Positions 21,801 to 28,900 of a stretch of DNA of 64,000 nucleotides are shown here, piece by piece. The notes beneath the pieces are model-generated. The model did not search any database. It was not told the DNA's origin and saw nothing but the letters and a program-made list of their open reading frames with translations. The stretch lies in the NCBI RefSeq assembly GCF_900112775.1, contig NZ_FOYZ01000013.1, positions 35,766 to 99,765 of the forward strand, read 5' to 3'. The DNA comes from Anaeromicropila populeti (GTDB lineage Bacteria; Bacillota; Clostridia; Lachnospirales; Lachnospiraceae). A program made the position numbers and the translations under genes. Numbering within the stretch: the first letter of the stretch is position 1; every line of letters begins with the position of its first letter.

Positions 21801-22939
21801 TAGATTTAGAACACTCAAATTTTTATTATATAGCAGAAAATCAAGAGTGGAAAAATGAAGTTGATGTGTTAGGAAATAGGAAACCAAGATATGCAGGGGT
21901 GAATGTTTTTGGAGCAGGTGGAACAAATGCACATATCATACTTCAGGATTACACACAGGTAAAACCTAAGAGGAATGCTGGCTCAAAAGAAGAAGTAATT
22001 GTTTTTTCAGCAAAAACAAAAATGAGTCTGTTAGAAATCATGAAACAGACAGCTGACTATGTAGAAAAAAATCCTATGCTGGATATACGAGATATTGCAT
22101 ACACTTTACAAAATGGAAGAGATGCTATGGTGGAAAGAGTCGCAATTATCGCTGCTACAACAGACAAATTAATCGAAAGTATTCGGTTGATAGTAGAAAA
22201 ACAGTCGATGGACAATCTTCCTTCCAACATCTATTATAATAAGCTTCAAGCAGAGACGAGTGCGATGTTTGAATTATTTGATGATGAGGACATCAGGAAT
22301 GAAGTTGTACAAAAAGCAATACAGAAAAAGGATTATTTTAAAATAGGTAAATTGTGGGCAAATGGAATGGAAATCTCTTGGGATGCTTTGTATGATGAAA
22401 CGAGATGTCGTATCGAATTACCTACGTATTGTTTTGAAAGAAAAAGCTATTGGCTGGAAATAAAACCACAAACGATTAGTGAAGATAAGAAAGCAGATTC
22501 CCCCAAACTGGAGTATGTAGACATTTTTGAAAGCAAGGAAGCGGCAAATGCTATGGATAAAAAGAATTGGATTCAGAAATATCTGCTAAATGTAATTGGA
22601 GAATTTCTTTATATGAAGCCAGAGGAGATTCTTGTAACAGAAGAATTGTATTCATTAGGTTTTGATTCTCTTATGTTTGCAAAATTTAAATATAAAATTG
22701 AGTCAGAGCTGAATATAGTGGTATCGTTAGCAGAAATAGCGGAATGTAAAACAATTGAAGATTTCACCGGTTATCTTGAAGGACAAGAAATCAGCCGATT
22801 CAACGTAGATTCAAATGAAATACAGATGGAGAGCATTGACCAGCTTAATCAAATTGTGGCAGACGTAGGTATTACTTCGTTGAGTGAAGATAAAATAGAT
22901 GAGTTACTACTGAAAATAAAGGATAGTTGTTTTTTGTAA
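3872..22939 (+). CDS. Hybrid NRPS/trans-AT PKS megasynthase, 6355 aa
   Basis: Start chosen at ATG 3872, seven bases after AGAGGTG, rather than GTG 3863. Approximate residues: N-terminal docking helix with IEEALERM (1-30); condensation domain (30-440, HHIIFDG at 164); adenylation (475-970) with a by-eye ten-residue code DILQLGMIWK, one change from the classical glycine code; PCP (Ser 1024); KS1 (1095-1523, Cys/His/His intact), DH (1700-1960), KR (catalytic part 2198-2380), C-methyltransferase (2477-2820, EIGAGTGGTS), ACP; KS2 (2975-3405, intact), DH-like domain (3565-3825), ACP; KS3 (3978-4415, intact), an ACP-like insert with Phe for Ser (4465-4540), DH (4693-4967), KR (5192-5377), ACP; KS4 (5595-6028) with HGTGT changed to QGTGS, so probably non-elongating; ACP (6230-6307); C-terminal docking tail. 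No AT domain is present. Both KRs keep the B-type Asp. Expected chemistry: glycine incorporation, then an alpha-methyl-enoyl unit, a module without KR, an enoyl unit, and transfer to the next protein. Confidence 0.97.
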   Translation: MNENFYSMVADGQLSIEEALERMKTIAETDQTEERLMELSSGQKGLWTIYNIVRENYAYNIPIAFTISKTVDLAKLKDSFNKLAEKNPQLRTVILMKGGKVVQKIQDEYSLNYSQIDITGMSKEETNKLLFEKAHVPFHLEEEELFRIYVFTGQEESIVLLNIHHIIFDGISSDILLRELEEIYFDQYEENEYKASYGKFINWQKQMMSGKEGEEHKKYWLSMLSGKKCSLKLPYDYEKPSIPQFSGSHYSMSLGEDELMRLRHIAEQTGVTLSTVMLSAYSILLNFLVKEKNISIVMPVAGRPDIQFESTIGYFMNLVIILSQIEPESTFEELVKNTQDIIFEVIQHSDYPYQTILQDLRKETNGIVEANNVAFYYQNWITPTERKQKLIQNIFGEIRQEGEFDLALELIENTNEMQIYLKYNTSLFDESSIKKIAAQYLDVLKAVSQNVNIAVGDILRDDQSIHNLNVKRDYDLTISTFDLFEKTVKEFPDKIAVKFNEEEYTYAKLYKESIQLGNYLKEQGVQTGHVVGIYMKRSIEMLIGLLGIMASGATYVPCDPLYPAERIQMMIEDSNLEMLLTETELCEKLTFGKKVVCYDLMKNEWKNQPEIMYRQPISDEIAYMIFTSGSTGRPKGVKVLHKGLTNFLLSMMEKPGFTSNDSLLAITTICFDISYLELYLPIVCGGTVEIVSDDICRDGIKLKEKLEKSQFTVMQATPATWQMLLQAEWSKKLPIKILCGGEALSKALADKLLIRCDELWNMYGPTETTIWSTVKKIESNEKITIGYPIANTWLYILDEEQKVCSIGTSGELCIGGAGLSAGYVNRPKETQENFILYKENGVETALYRTGDMAVFLPNGEVECLGRKDFQIKIRGFRVELEEIENAIKKIEDVMDAVVVQKELPEEKSILAAYLIMKKGKRPDSKKYIEFLKSKLPHYMVPAKYIEIEQFPKTLNDKIDRKTLSNWDIAVEKQKNNSMELDESNSTDIKEILIQDVIELIRESIDLELGELDCETNIGELGFDSISFTTLVVALNSKYGLKLNATIFYEYLTVGALCRYLAESFSEDICRDERFKVKNCSTKKEMMDSKTEERRKIAIIGIAGMLPGADNLNDFWNVLKEEKDMISAIPKERWDFSELNSNQEQSFNFGSFLENIYDFDPLFFGLSPREVEIMDPQQRLFLKSVWEAIEDAGYKVSDYSGSRMGVYVGCTGTDFMDVLKASKEEIKAHSISGVSSTIIPNRVSYLLNFHGPSVVVNSACSSSLVAVHHAVSALQSGECDTAIAGGVNLMLSPFTQLALGKTGMLSPDGRCKTFDESANGYVRGEGVAAILLKPLEEAEKDKDHIYGVVLASSENHGGKSTSLTAPNVTAEAELIIDAVRKSKVNPLSISYIECHGTGTALGDPIEINGLNKAFQTVFEEQNIQFDGKAYCGVGSIKSSIGHLEACAGIASLVKVLLAMKNKQVPSNIHLKKVNKMIETENSPFFVVKDSYEWKNQIDENKNVLPYRAGVSSFGFGGVNAHVVLEEYRTTKLREELLSTEKPYLIVLSAKTTNSLKKSAEKLKQFLINNEDVKIENLAYTLIVGREEYNERLALTAVTVREVINKLERFLLGQADTNIYIGNTQGYKKNPDDDKQIIGMDLAAIAGEWVAGTKYNLRKLFSEKYARISLPTYAFDNKEYKIEIDFTKQLSNANVKNVSMGEMIDCLVPTHNFGSDYAFKKIFTGKERVVADHVVEDSPILPGTAYLEMVAEGISKVTTRGFTIEKVNWIAPLPIVNETEIFLMFKNYKEERVKFEITSCSMTGTVHAVGFVQLQDTIVSNGKLLAIESLKKLYDRQLNGKEYYSHIKEAGIDYREYFQGIQEIWFNRESALSRIELPAEYQAETEKYVLHPVLADLALQTMAVLIENENGPKIPFMVNKVEYRNKMSEKGYAYAVHNANDSFTIELCNEYNEVCVRLSEVTNREIQAKKQQKYYAPIWIKDNSYEYIQTRTKRVEKNTVIITNAVHCAWIDQFINGFQSGITILTGMINKKQSENCWVIDVREKDSIENVLTAFSQKEQIKQIYFIPQSLETDSIAESEDNSVLLLHRIIKLLDKLNYKEIDLMAVTQNNFDIVGTENGNSYTASVFGLASVAAVEYPGWNIKYIDVDFNEAIDDNAVNRLLQWQDTEIANNCFYAIRNQEWYKRIIAPVNINNANSQKCFRNNGVYFIIGGLGGIGFSLSEYLIKKVNAKIVLIGRSALEQEKQNKLNQLRRLGSEVLYIQADVSEYEQLQQAKGIALEKFGVIHGVIHSALLLEDQPLNQLTEEAFKHVLSVKTSGTVNVFEVFKKDRLDFMLFFSSINAFIQSYSQANYSAGCVFQDAYVQAHRREMSYPVNIINWSYWDEVGIVSKERYKQHFNRLGIKGIHTIEGIKDIENILESSCSQVIVIKTNKNILQKMSYEDSVCLEAAVKNILTAKIESIHTNEDQKETLYQEMEYIQQIEEYAVMLLRQTVGEIGVETDYLYSPEQLFEQLQITNQYKGLFDVILTILEQYGYAKKKNNLIQFFKYDGFESQISKIKNEISIHRTELMPYINLLDICFHSYINILTGKKDHMEVLFPGGSKELVEPIYKGNRLVDFYNNQVAEIVYELTKSFVQKNKELKVKIVEIGAGTGGTSAAVFRRLEELKDNVIYYYTDISAGFTVFGEKNYGSQNPYAVFKVLNIEKSIKEQGFEQNSIDICFASNAIHATKCIRETLQNIKLLLKHNGVFLLNELTERQVFSTLTFGLTTGWWLFEDGSERISGSPLLSVEMWKKQLYQNGFYEVENVAVIEDESHSKNQSIIMGRSNGVAQIQTCLPTAQKTDSKLVPQIEKQSEEPIKEKVYQYLLTLFAQTLKVEENLIKGSVPYESYGIDSMLIIELNKEFEQQFGEFPSTVLFEYNTLNKLTDYFIENYETQLVVMLGENTSPLIPETEIKTELQENFSMESEVAVEDINRISEIAIIGLAGKYPEADTLHEFWENLCLGKDMVKKVPEDRWNHDEFYVENGEKLGESYTQVGTFLRNVYGFDSEFFEIKDEMAQNIDPQERLFMETVWHLLEDAGYPFRSLSEKGDIVGVYVGTMYGDYGTLAAANSTKDNYNNAQSSYWLIANRISSYYDFRGPSIAVDTACSSSLTSIHLACQSIITGECDTAVAGGINIMLDARHYLKLNSVHNLSPTGQTKSFGNGADGFVVGEGVGAVLLKPLDKAIIDNDKIYGVIKGTAANSNGNTSSFMSPSPSMQAELIDRVIKKAGVHPRTINYIEAHGTGTNFGDPIEIRGLEKAFSPYTTETDFCAIGTVKSNIGHLEAAAGVSALTKVLLQIQHGKLLPIHNYKEMSPYIKLNKSPFYLQTTLSDWKCVELDGKRFPRRAGISSFGAGGSNTHIIVEEFMGEEKRNVNRNAMQAVIVVSAKKKAQLYQYVQMLLDFLQENETVDIYDFAYTLQVARFHMKERMAFVADSREDIICKFNSFLEKDENEYIFAGAAATDEMEEMSLHQINLEKYEEVLEVVKLWVSGKNIKWRSLYQNNYNLLTLPNYPFEHKELQFLSKEKSMFQYFYSYEEAYLQDHISFGEEVLLGVTHLCLAIEAIEKTYGKLEGLCIHQFLLLEPVVVKEKERVEIRIELSQSNEKLFFKSLYRKDSELQLKEAAQGEFGFSKIQAAGSNEVESFLKNCEKQYSKTEIYYNKWPGVYGNSLQTVENAYVLGNEVLGKLQVAETLLQDGHSYKVHPAILDGAMVSRCALIEEEERVPLIPLMIKNVTVYKETSKNCYSQVRRIKVNEEMWELDIKVFNMSGELLIEMEGLILKRVRGVEMSSEVELMSSSLNLENKEPDKKGTFKHMLQMYVLNKLSHVIQVEPKKIDTKKNFMDMGIQSMDFVHMAQEIEVDIKDELYPTVFFEYSNVMEITDYFLENHRSQFETLFSTKQLDSEKKVISKSAEVSMNKNRVNMNHLNLEKKKEKEKCPVAIVGLSAIMPNSESLVDFFEKISLQQELITEIPADRWKWQDYYKGDSDDTSKTNVIRGGFMKEVDKFDHSFFGISPREAALMDPQQRIALELAWKTIEDAGYSPLDFSGSKTGVFIGVAGHDYSNVLNESYVESESQALTGNTHNILAGRISFLLNLLGPSEPIDTACSSALVAIHRAIQNIEDGTCEMALAGGINLIAHPALFVSFDNVGILSKNGTCRAFDKDADGTVRGEGAGLLLLKPLDRAIEDKDHIYAVVKGSAVNHGGHASSLTAPNQKQQTQVIIDAINKAEVVPETITYIEAHGTGTSLGDPIEIDGLKLAYKKLWNNYNNRKYEEPYCAIGSVKNNIGHLETASGIASIVKVIFSMKYQTIVGNANFTTLNPYIKIANTPFYISETTKKWNHIMDEQGNEVPYRAGISAFGFSGVNAHMILEEYKEHRKEDGNNVGSQLIPLSAKGSEELRQYVQLLQNTMISSCVTRSITEDRICIDKLVKTIISEVLFMDQTLLKDDMSLMECGFDFTTISLLVDQVNTKYEELIQYQDITVLNTIAQVVDLICQRRGTEDKIPNQTMNETTKISLQELAYTLQKSRSYMPIRVAFVAESIEELKIQLDGFLNGVKTVPGMYYYENRTMDDQYEENSEEIFMYVKNKCLDKIAECWCKGCEIHQWEMLHEGKVNKISLPGYPFKKIRHWVRKLEDETNKNIGKREALTEALTELLDKNISDLNGLKFEKRMDKDNLFVNEHRLNGIKTLPGVVYLEMARMAGSIVNTKEDVIGLNNVIWSSPIQVLSDSQNVLIQVKHQNTSEFIIGTDESTRNAQGEIEYGLSQESTEKININEIKNNCTYQMFDKEFYQYFEKAGFQYGDSFKSIKEIQFSDTVAISKIELSKKFEDGTNEYVLNPLVLEGALQTAGHLINLSNKNQQPSIPFAIEAVKIYSRLDSTCYAVASFMENMDHETVKHMKILLVDETGRVLVEISNYMTREISLKNKFETAVYQPVWNEKSIVPAMENVGVLTVLADDNEIIEKIKKITDIPVISVKQGTSFEKLSDMEYCINGMNDACCQQLLREIKRISAENVMIINLWNSTAEYSDEKEEVDKQLAAGLFHVLSFNKAFNMEKNLNNVTYLYLYPMNNAISMAMSGFLKTMNRENAKVFYKMAGFADASEALVMAVEEINGVQEDVEVLYKEKKRYVKEMKELSISQAESEKTFKTEGVYWITGGMGGAGFATALHLARNYKAKLILSGRTALNESIKNRVSKLCAEGGEAIYLQGDISKYDDVVNILEQVHLRYQVLNGIIHCAGCIKDELAIHKNKEEIWNVLNAKVLGTINLDRATQFEKMDFLMLFSSITAVLGNVGQCDYAYANSFLDSFSSYRNTLRETGKRNGTTISINWPLLEDGTIGVTKQAKEYMEQMLHLKGMSSENVCNMMEEVILLSVPQVMVLHGIKSRFYQLFENKKRIQTDKENTGNTVENQKELYDKLMSDLIKMVAKISYMEEKDILIDAILDDYGFDSIVITEFTSDLRKQYNMNVTPAIFFELEKTTLRNLCQYLVKAFEEELYREYSIDEKSMSKPEEKPIMELVEDKKDESFFPVFQKKEMIFEEQRHMNRLNQEEYEPIAIIGLAGMLPQSADLSEFWEHMMLNENLLTVVPKERWNWEEHYGDPHAEGKTLCKWGGFIKDVADFDARFFNMSPREAILLDPQQRIFLETAWKSVENAGYKPSQISKTQTGVFVGVTNSEYTERYSKADIKLDGHAISSNAHFLIANRVSYYMDLKGPSETIDTACSSSAVAIHRAARALQDRECDLALAGGVNVLASPNSNIGFDASGMLSHDGKIKTFDESADGFVRGEGVGIIVLKRLADAIRDKDNIQSVIISSAINHSGNSKSFTSPNPNGEAAVITKAVQQCKINPEDISYIELQGTGSLLGDSVEVQGLRKAYRNLGVKMSGEAKCGLGSVKPNIGHLESASGIASLFKVILAMKNNVIPASINLSNMNPYLDLEHSNFYYIAENQEWKNEVDVLGNRKPRYAGVNVFGAGGTNAHIILQDYTQVKPKRNAGSKEEVIVFSAKTKMSLLEIMKQTADYVEKNPMLDIRDIAYTLQNGRDAMVERVAIIAATTDKLIESIRLIVEKQSMDNLPSNIYYNKLQAETSAMFELFDDEDIRNEVVQKAIQKKDYFKIGKLWANGMEISWDALYDETRCRIELPTYCFERKSYWLEIKPQTISEDKKADSPKLEYVDIFESKEAANAMDKKNWIQKYLLNVIGEFLYMKPEEILVTEELYSLGFDSLMFAKFKYKIESELNIVVSLAEIAECKTIEDFTGYLEGQEISRFNVDSNEIQMESIDQLNQIVADVGITSLSEDKIDELLLKIKDSCFL

Positions 22940-22977
22940 AACTAATTTAGAATCAAAAAATAGGAACGAGGTACGGC

Positions 22978-25900
22978 ATGGATAAAAATATATTTCAAAA
23001 TCTTACAAAAGAGGATAAAGTTAAAAAATTATTATTAATACAAGAACTTGCAAAGAATAAGAATATTAGCGAGTTAAGAAACGTATTAGAAGAGCTGGGT
23101 GTTCAACAAGAAAATGCTTCCAATCCATATGAGCCATTTCCCATGTCAGACATGCAGGAATCATTTCTTGTTGGAAAGTTTTATGGTAGAAAACAAGATA
23201 ATGTAGGCTGTCATATTTATTTCGAATTTCAAGAAAATAATTTGAATGTAGGTATATTGAATGATGCCTGGAATCGGATTGTTCAGCATCATGATATGCT
23301 TCATGCAGTTATGCTTGCAAATAAAACTCAGCGTGTACTGCAAGAATATGAACCAATACAATTTAAGGTTTATAATCTAAATGGAAAAAGCGAGGAAGAA
23401 ATACAACAGCATATAGCACTTATGAGACAGAAAATGTCTCATAAGTGCTATGAAGTAAACGAATGGCCATTGTTTCAGATTTGTATCACAAATCTGGAAC
23501 AGAATCTATCGCTCATTCATTTAAGTATAGATGAATGGATTATGGATGGGTTTAGCTTATCTTTGCTTTTAAATCAATGGTACAAGCTTTACAAAAATCC
23601 AGAAATGAAATTACCAGATTTACATTTTACTTTCAAAAAGTATATAGAAATCCAAAAGGCAAATGAGAATAGTGCAAAGTATAAGCGGGATTTAGAATAT
23701 CTTATGAATAAGTATAAAAAGCTGCCAAGCGGTCCAGAGCTTCCATGGGTGGAAAATCCATCGTTAAAACCGGGAGAAACGTATTATACGAGAAAAAGAT
23801 TTCAAATGAAAATCCATAAGGAATATGTAGATTCCATCAAGAAAAAAGCAATTGAATTTAATGTATCTGTAACTGCAATTATATTAACCTGCTTTGGAGA
23901 ACTTTTGCAAAGATGGAGCAAGAAGAAAAATTTTTCTATCTTAACAACTTATTTTAACAGACCACCTATCCATGAGGAAATTGAAAAAGTAGTTGGACCA
24001 TTTGTGTCTACCAATATATTTAATGTAAATTTTACAGAAGAACAATCTATCAGTGAAAAAGTGAAATTCTGTCAAAAAGAGCTGTGGGATGATTTGGATC
24101 ATAATAGTGTTAGTGGAATTAGAGCATTGAGAGAAATGAGGGTGAGAGACAAGGAGGCACCAAATCTGTCTATACCAATTGTATTTACCAGCATGTTGAA
24201 TCAGGCAGGAAAAGAAGCACAAGACAGCTGGCTTGAAAAATCAGTGTATTCTATTTCACAAACGCCACAAGTATGTTTAGATCATCAGCTATATGAATAC
24301 AATGGAGAAATAAACATAACATGGGATACAATAGAGGAATTTTTTCAAGCAGAGATATTAGATAAAATGTTTTTGGAATATGAAAGTATTATTAAAAATT
24401 TTGCCATTGGTAATGATGCAGGTGAAAAAACAGTAATGCTTACAGAGATACAGCAATCTTACGTTTATGGAAAGAAAAACAACGAATTAGGTTGCAGGAT
24501 TTATCAGGAATTTGAAATTGAAAATATTAATTTACAAAGGTTAAATCAAGTGTGGAATACACTTGTTAATGCCCATGAAATGCTGCGGGTTGTATTGGAT
24601 GATAAGGGCAATCAGGTCATCAAAGAAAAAACAGAACCTTATTCTTTCCAAATATTTGATTTGTCGCAGATTAGAGATACTAATAATTTGAACGATGAGC
24701 TTGAAAAAATAAGAAAAGAGCAAGTATATGTTATTTTGCCAACAAAGACAGGTACTTTATATGAATTTGCAGTTTCACTTTTGCCAGATCAGAGAGGAAG
24801 AATTCATATTACCTTAGATGCTATGATTGCTGATGGAAAAAGTATTGATTTATTATACCAGCAGTTGTTTAAAGCATATCAGAATGAGTGTATGATTAAA
24901 TCTCCAAGAGGCAGTTTTGCAGAGTATGTTAATTATCTAGAACGTGAAAAGAATGGTGAGGACAAGCGGCATATAACGGAATATTGGAAAAGTAAGTTTG
25001 CAAATCTGCCACAAGGACCAAAACTGCCATATAACAGTGTACAAAGCAATTCTGTTGGAATTGGACGAGTGAAGGGGGAAATCAGGAATTGGAAAACATA
25101 TAAAAACATAATGAAGAAGAATGGGCTTGATCCCAATGCCTTTTTTGTGACTGTATATCAAAAAGTGTTGGAAAAGTGGACAGATGGAACGCCTTTTACT
25201 ATTGTATATGTTAATTGGGACAGACCACAAATATTTGAAGGAATCGATGAATTGATTGGTGAATTTACCTCACTATGCTGGCTGAATACGTTATCTTCTG
25301 AAAGCTTTCTGGAACAAGTTCAAAGAAATCAGGAAATGATTCATCAGGAACTTCAATATGCAAAGGTAAGTGGATTACCTTATCTTAGAAGGCGGCTGAT
25401 GCAAAAAGATTTTTTACTCCCAGTGGTATATACAAATTATTTGGAACAAAAAGATGATGTTATATCAGATAAAGTAAATATGGGCTATGGCTTTTCTATA
25501 ACACCAGGCGTATATCTAGATTATATGGGATACGAATCAGGTAATGAATTTTCTTACACATGGGATTATGATACATCTGTTTTCAGCGATGAATTAGTGA
25601 AGAATATTTTTGAAGATTTTAAGGAGTATTTACATAATGCTTTAGTTGATTTAGAAAAAGCGGAGTGGGATAATGGGGAGAGAATGTGCATTCATGAACG
25701 ATTTGAACAATATGTAAGTAAGTTTCCAGATAAAACAGCAGTTACATATAAGGAAGAAAGCCTTACGTATTCTGAAGTAAATGCAAGGGCTAATCAACTA
25801 GCAGCATATCTTCAGAGGCAGGGAAGTGGACCAGAGGTACTTATTGCAGTATGCATGGAGCGTTCCCTTGAAATGATAATAGCAATACTTGGCATATTAA

Positions 25901-28900
25901 AAAGCGGAGCGGCGTACGTTCCAATTGACTCTCATTATCCGGAAGAAAGAATAAGACTTATTGTAGAAGATGCAAATGCATTGATTGTAATTACGGAAGA
26001 AAAGCTGAAGGAACGGCTAGGAAGTATATCCAATACGATTATTATATCCAAAGAACTAGATAAATGCAAAATTGAACAAGAATCCAAAGAGAATCTGGTG
26101 AACAGGGCAGATGCAGATAATATTGCATATGTAATATATACGTCTGGTTCTACGGGCAAACCAAAAGGTGTGTTAATACCTCATCATAACGTTATTCGAC
26201 TTTTTGAACAAACGGATCACTGGTTTCATTTTAATGAAAATGATGTCTGGACAATGTTTCATTCCTATGCATTTGATTTTTCAGTATGGGAAATATGGGG
26301 CGCTTTATTGTATGGTGGAAAACTTGTTGTTGTGCCATATGAGGTAAGCAGAATGGCTGATAAGTTTTATCATCTTGTTTTACAAGAACAAGTTACCGTA
26401 TTAAATCAAACTCCAACGGCATTTTACCAATTTATTAATGCAGATGAGAAGTATAGAAAAGAATTAAGTCTCCGATATGTGGTTTTTGGCGGAGAAGCAT
26501 TAAATCCTCAAAAGCTTTCCCGATGGTATGAGTATCATTTGGATAGTATGCCGAAGTTAATCAATATGTATGGTATTACAGAAACAACTGTACATGTTAC
26601 ATATAGAGCTTTAAATAAAAGTGATGCTTCAAAGGCAGACAGCGTAATAGGTATTCCAATTCCAGATTTGGAGGTCTTTATATTAGATCAAAACCTGAAT
26701 AAAGTATTAGATGGTCAGTGCGGAGAATTATATATCAGTGGTTCTGGGCTTGCAAGAGGATATTTAAATAGAGAGGAACTGACAAAGGAACGATTTATAA
26801 GAAGTCCGTTTGATAAAGCCAAGAGATTATATAAGACTGGTGACTTAGCCAGAATGCTGCCAACTGGAGATTTGGAATATTTGGGGCGTTGTGATTTGCA
26901 AGTTAAGATACGAGGTTTCCGAATTGAATTGGGTGATATTGAGTCGGCTTTATTGCAGTATAATGTCATAAAGGAAGCAGTTGTTGTGGTAAAGGACAAA
27001 GATACCTCAAATCCTAAAATTGTAGCTTATATAATAACAGCAAATAATAAAGAAGCAGTAGAGGAGAAAGAAATCAGACATTTTGTTCGGAACATCCTGC
27101 CAGATTATATGGTTCCAAATACCATTGTTCAGGTAGAAAATTATCCAATGACACAAAATGGAAAATTAGACAGAGCAGCATTACCTTGGCCAGTGGAGGA
27201 TAAAGTATATGCTTTTGCAGAAAAAATTAGTACTACAAATGCAGATGTAACCCCTGTAATTATTTCTATTATGAAAGATGCTTTAGAAACTACGAAGGAT
27301 ATTCATGAGGAAGATGATATTTTTGATCTAGGTGCCACATCCCTTACTATAATGACTTTGACACAGATGGTTATAGATAAATATAAGATTGAAATACCAA
27401 TTGAAGTATTATTAACCACTCCTGTTATAAAAGAAATCGCTGGATATGTAAATGCACAATTAGGATGCCAGCAGTTGGATACGCCAGCTGTAAGAACAGA
27501 AGATTCAGAAGATTCAGAAGAATTGGAAAACACATTAATTTCAATATTGAAAACTTCATTGGAGATCAATAGTTCGATAAATGCGGAGGATGATATTTTT
27601 GATTTAGGTGCTACGTCATTAACTATTATGGATGTTATTACAAAAGTAGAGGAGTTATATCATTATGTAATACCAATTGAGGTGATACTTACTGGAGCTA
27701 CAATCCGGTCACTTGCGAAACATATTCAATATCAATTGGGCTTTTGTGCAGAACCTATACAAAATCAGCAGGTATCAGAAAATACTGGTTTAGAGAACAC
27801 TGGTATAGAGAACACTGGTATAGAGAACACCCAAAAAGAGAGAAGTATATATCGCTTAGGAATACAGAAATTTGTAGAAAAGGCATTTGTGAATGCAGCA
27901 TGTAAAAATGAATTTGAAAGTAAGGAAATCAGTTTTAAAAACTTTTCAAGCTTTCTGCAATTATTAAAAATGAAAAAAGTAAGTGGTGAAACAAAATATT
28001 TATATCCTTCCTCAGGTGGAAGAAATGGCGTTCAAACCTATATTTATGTAAAGAAAGATAAAATTGAGAAGATTGAACAAGGGATTTATTATTATAATCC
28101 ATTGAAACATGAAATGCAGCTAGTAACTCAAAATGTTCTTGATTTGGAAGCGTGCAATATTGATTTTAACCAGAAAGTGTGCCAAGATTCCGCTTTTGTA
28201 ATATTTTTTATTGCTCAATTAAATGCTCTTAAACCTGTATATTTAGATTATAGTCAGATATTATGCAAAGTTGATGCAGGATACATGGCACAGTTATTAC
28301 TAAGTAGACAGGCAGAGTATAAGTTAGGATTATATCAGTTAATTGGGCTTGATTTCAGCAGAATACAAGAGTGCTTCGATCTAGATGAGGGTCATTTATT
28401 TGTGCATGCTATCGCAGGTGGTTATCACGTAACAACAGAAACTGAAAATGTATTTTCTGAAAAAACATTTGCTGATTATATTATGAATCAGCACATTGAT
28501 ATCCAGCAGAACTATAAAACATTACCAGTTTATGAGGATGAAGAGCTAGTACTAAAAATTCAAAGAGAGAAAAAGTTTAATGTTTTATCAAAGAGAGAAC
28601 TTGTGGAGCTGACTAAAAAGCAGCCCCATATTAGAAAAGAATTTCAACAGAATTGCAGTGTGGATTTGGAAGATGTTCCTTATGCGGATAATTATTTTAC
28701 TTTAAGATCCTCTCAAAGAAAGTTTAAAGAATCCCAGGTTCCATATCATAGTTTTGAAAGGTTTATTTCTCTATTACAAAGTAAATATATTAATGGAAGT
28801 AATAGAAAATTGTATGTACCCCCATGTGGAGTTACTGGAATTTCAATTTACATTTATGTTACAGAAAATGGAGTGCAGTCAGTTGAAGAAGGAATATACC

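Noticed and set aside
3872..22939. Missing acyltransferase domains as a sign of gene decay
   Set aside because: All modules lack AT and keep the KS-flanking linker with LPxYPF-type ends, which is the normal state of trans-AT synthases.
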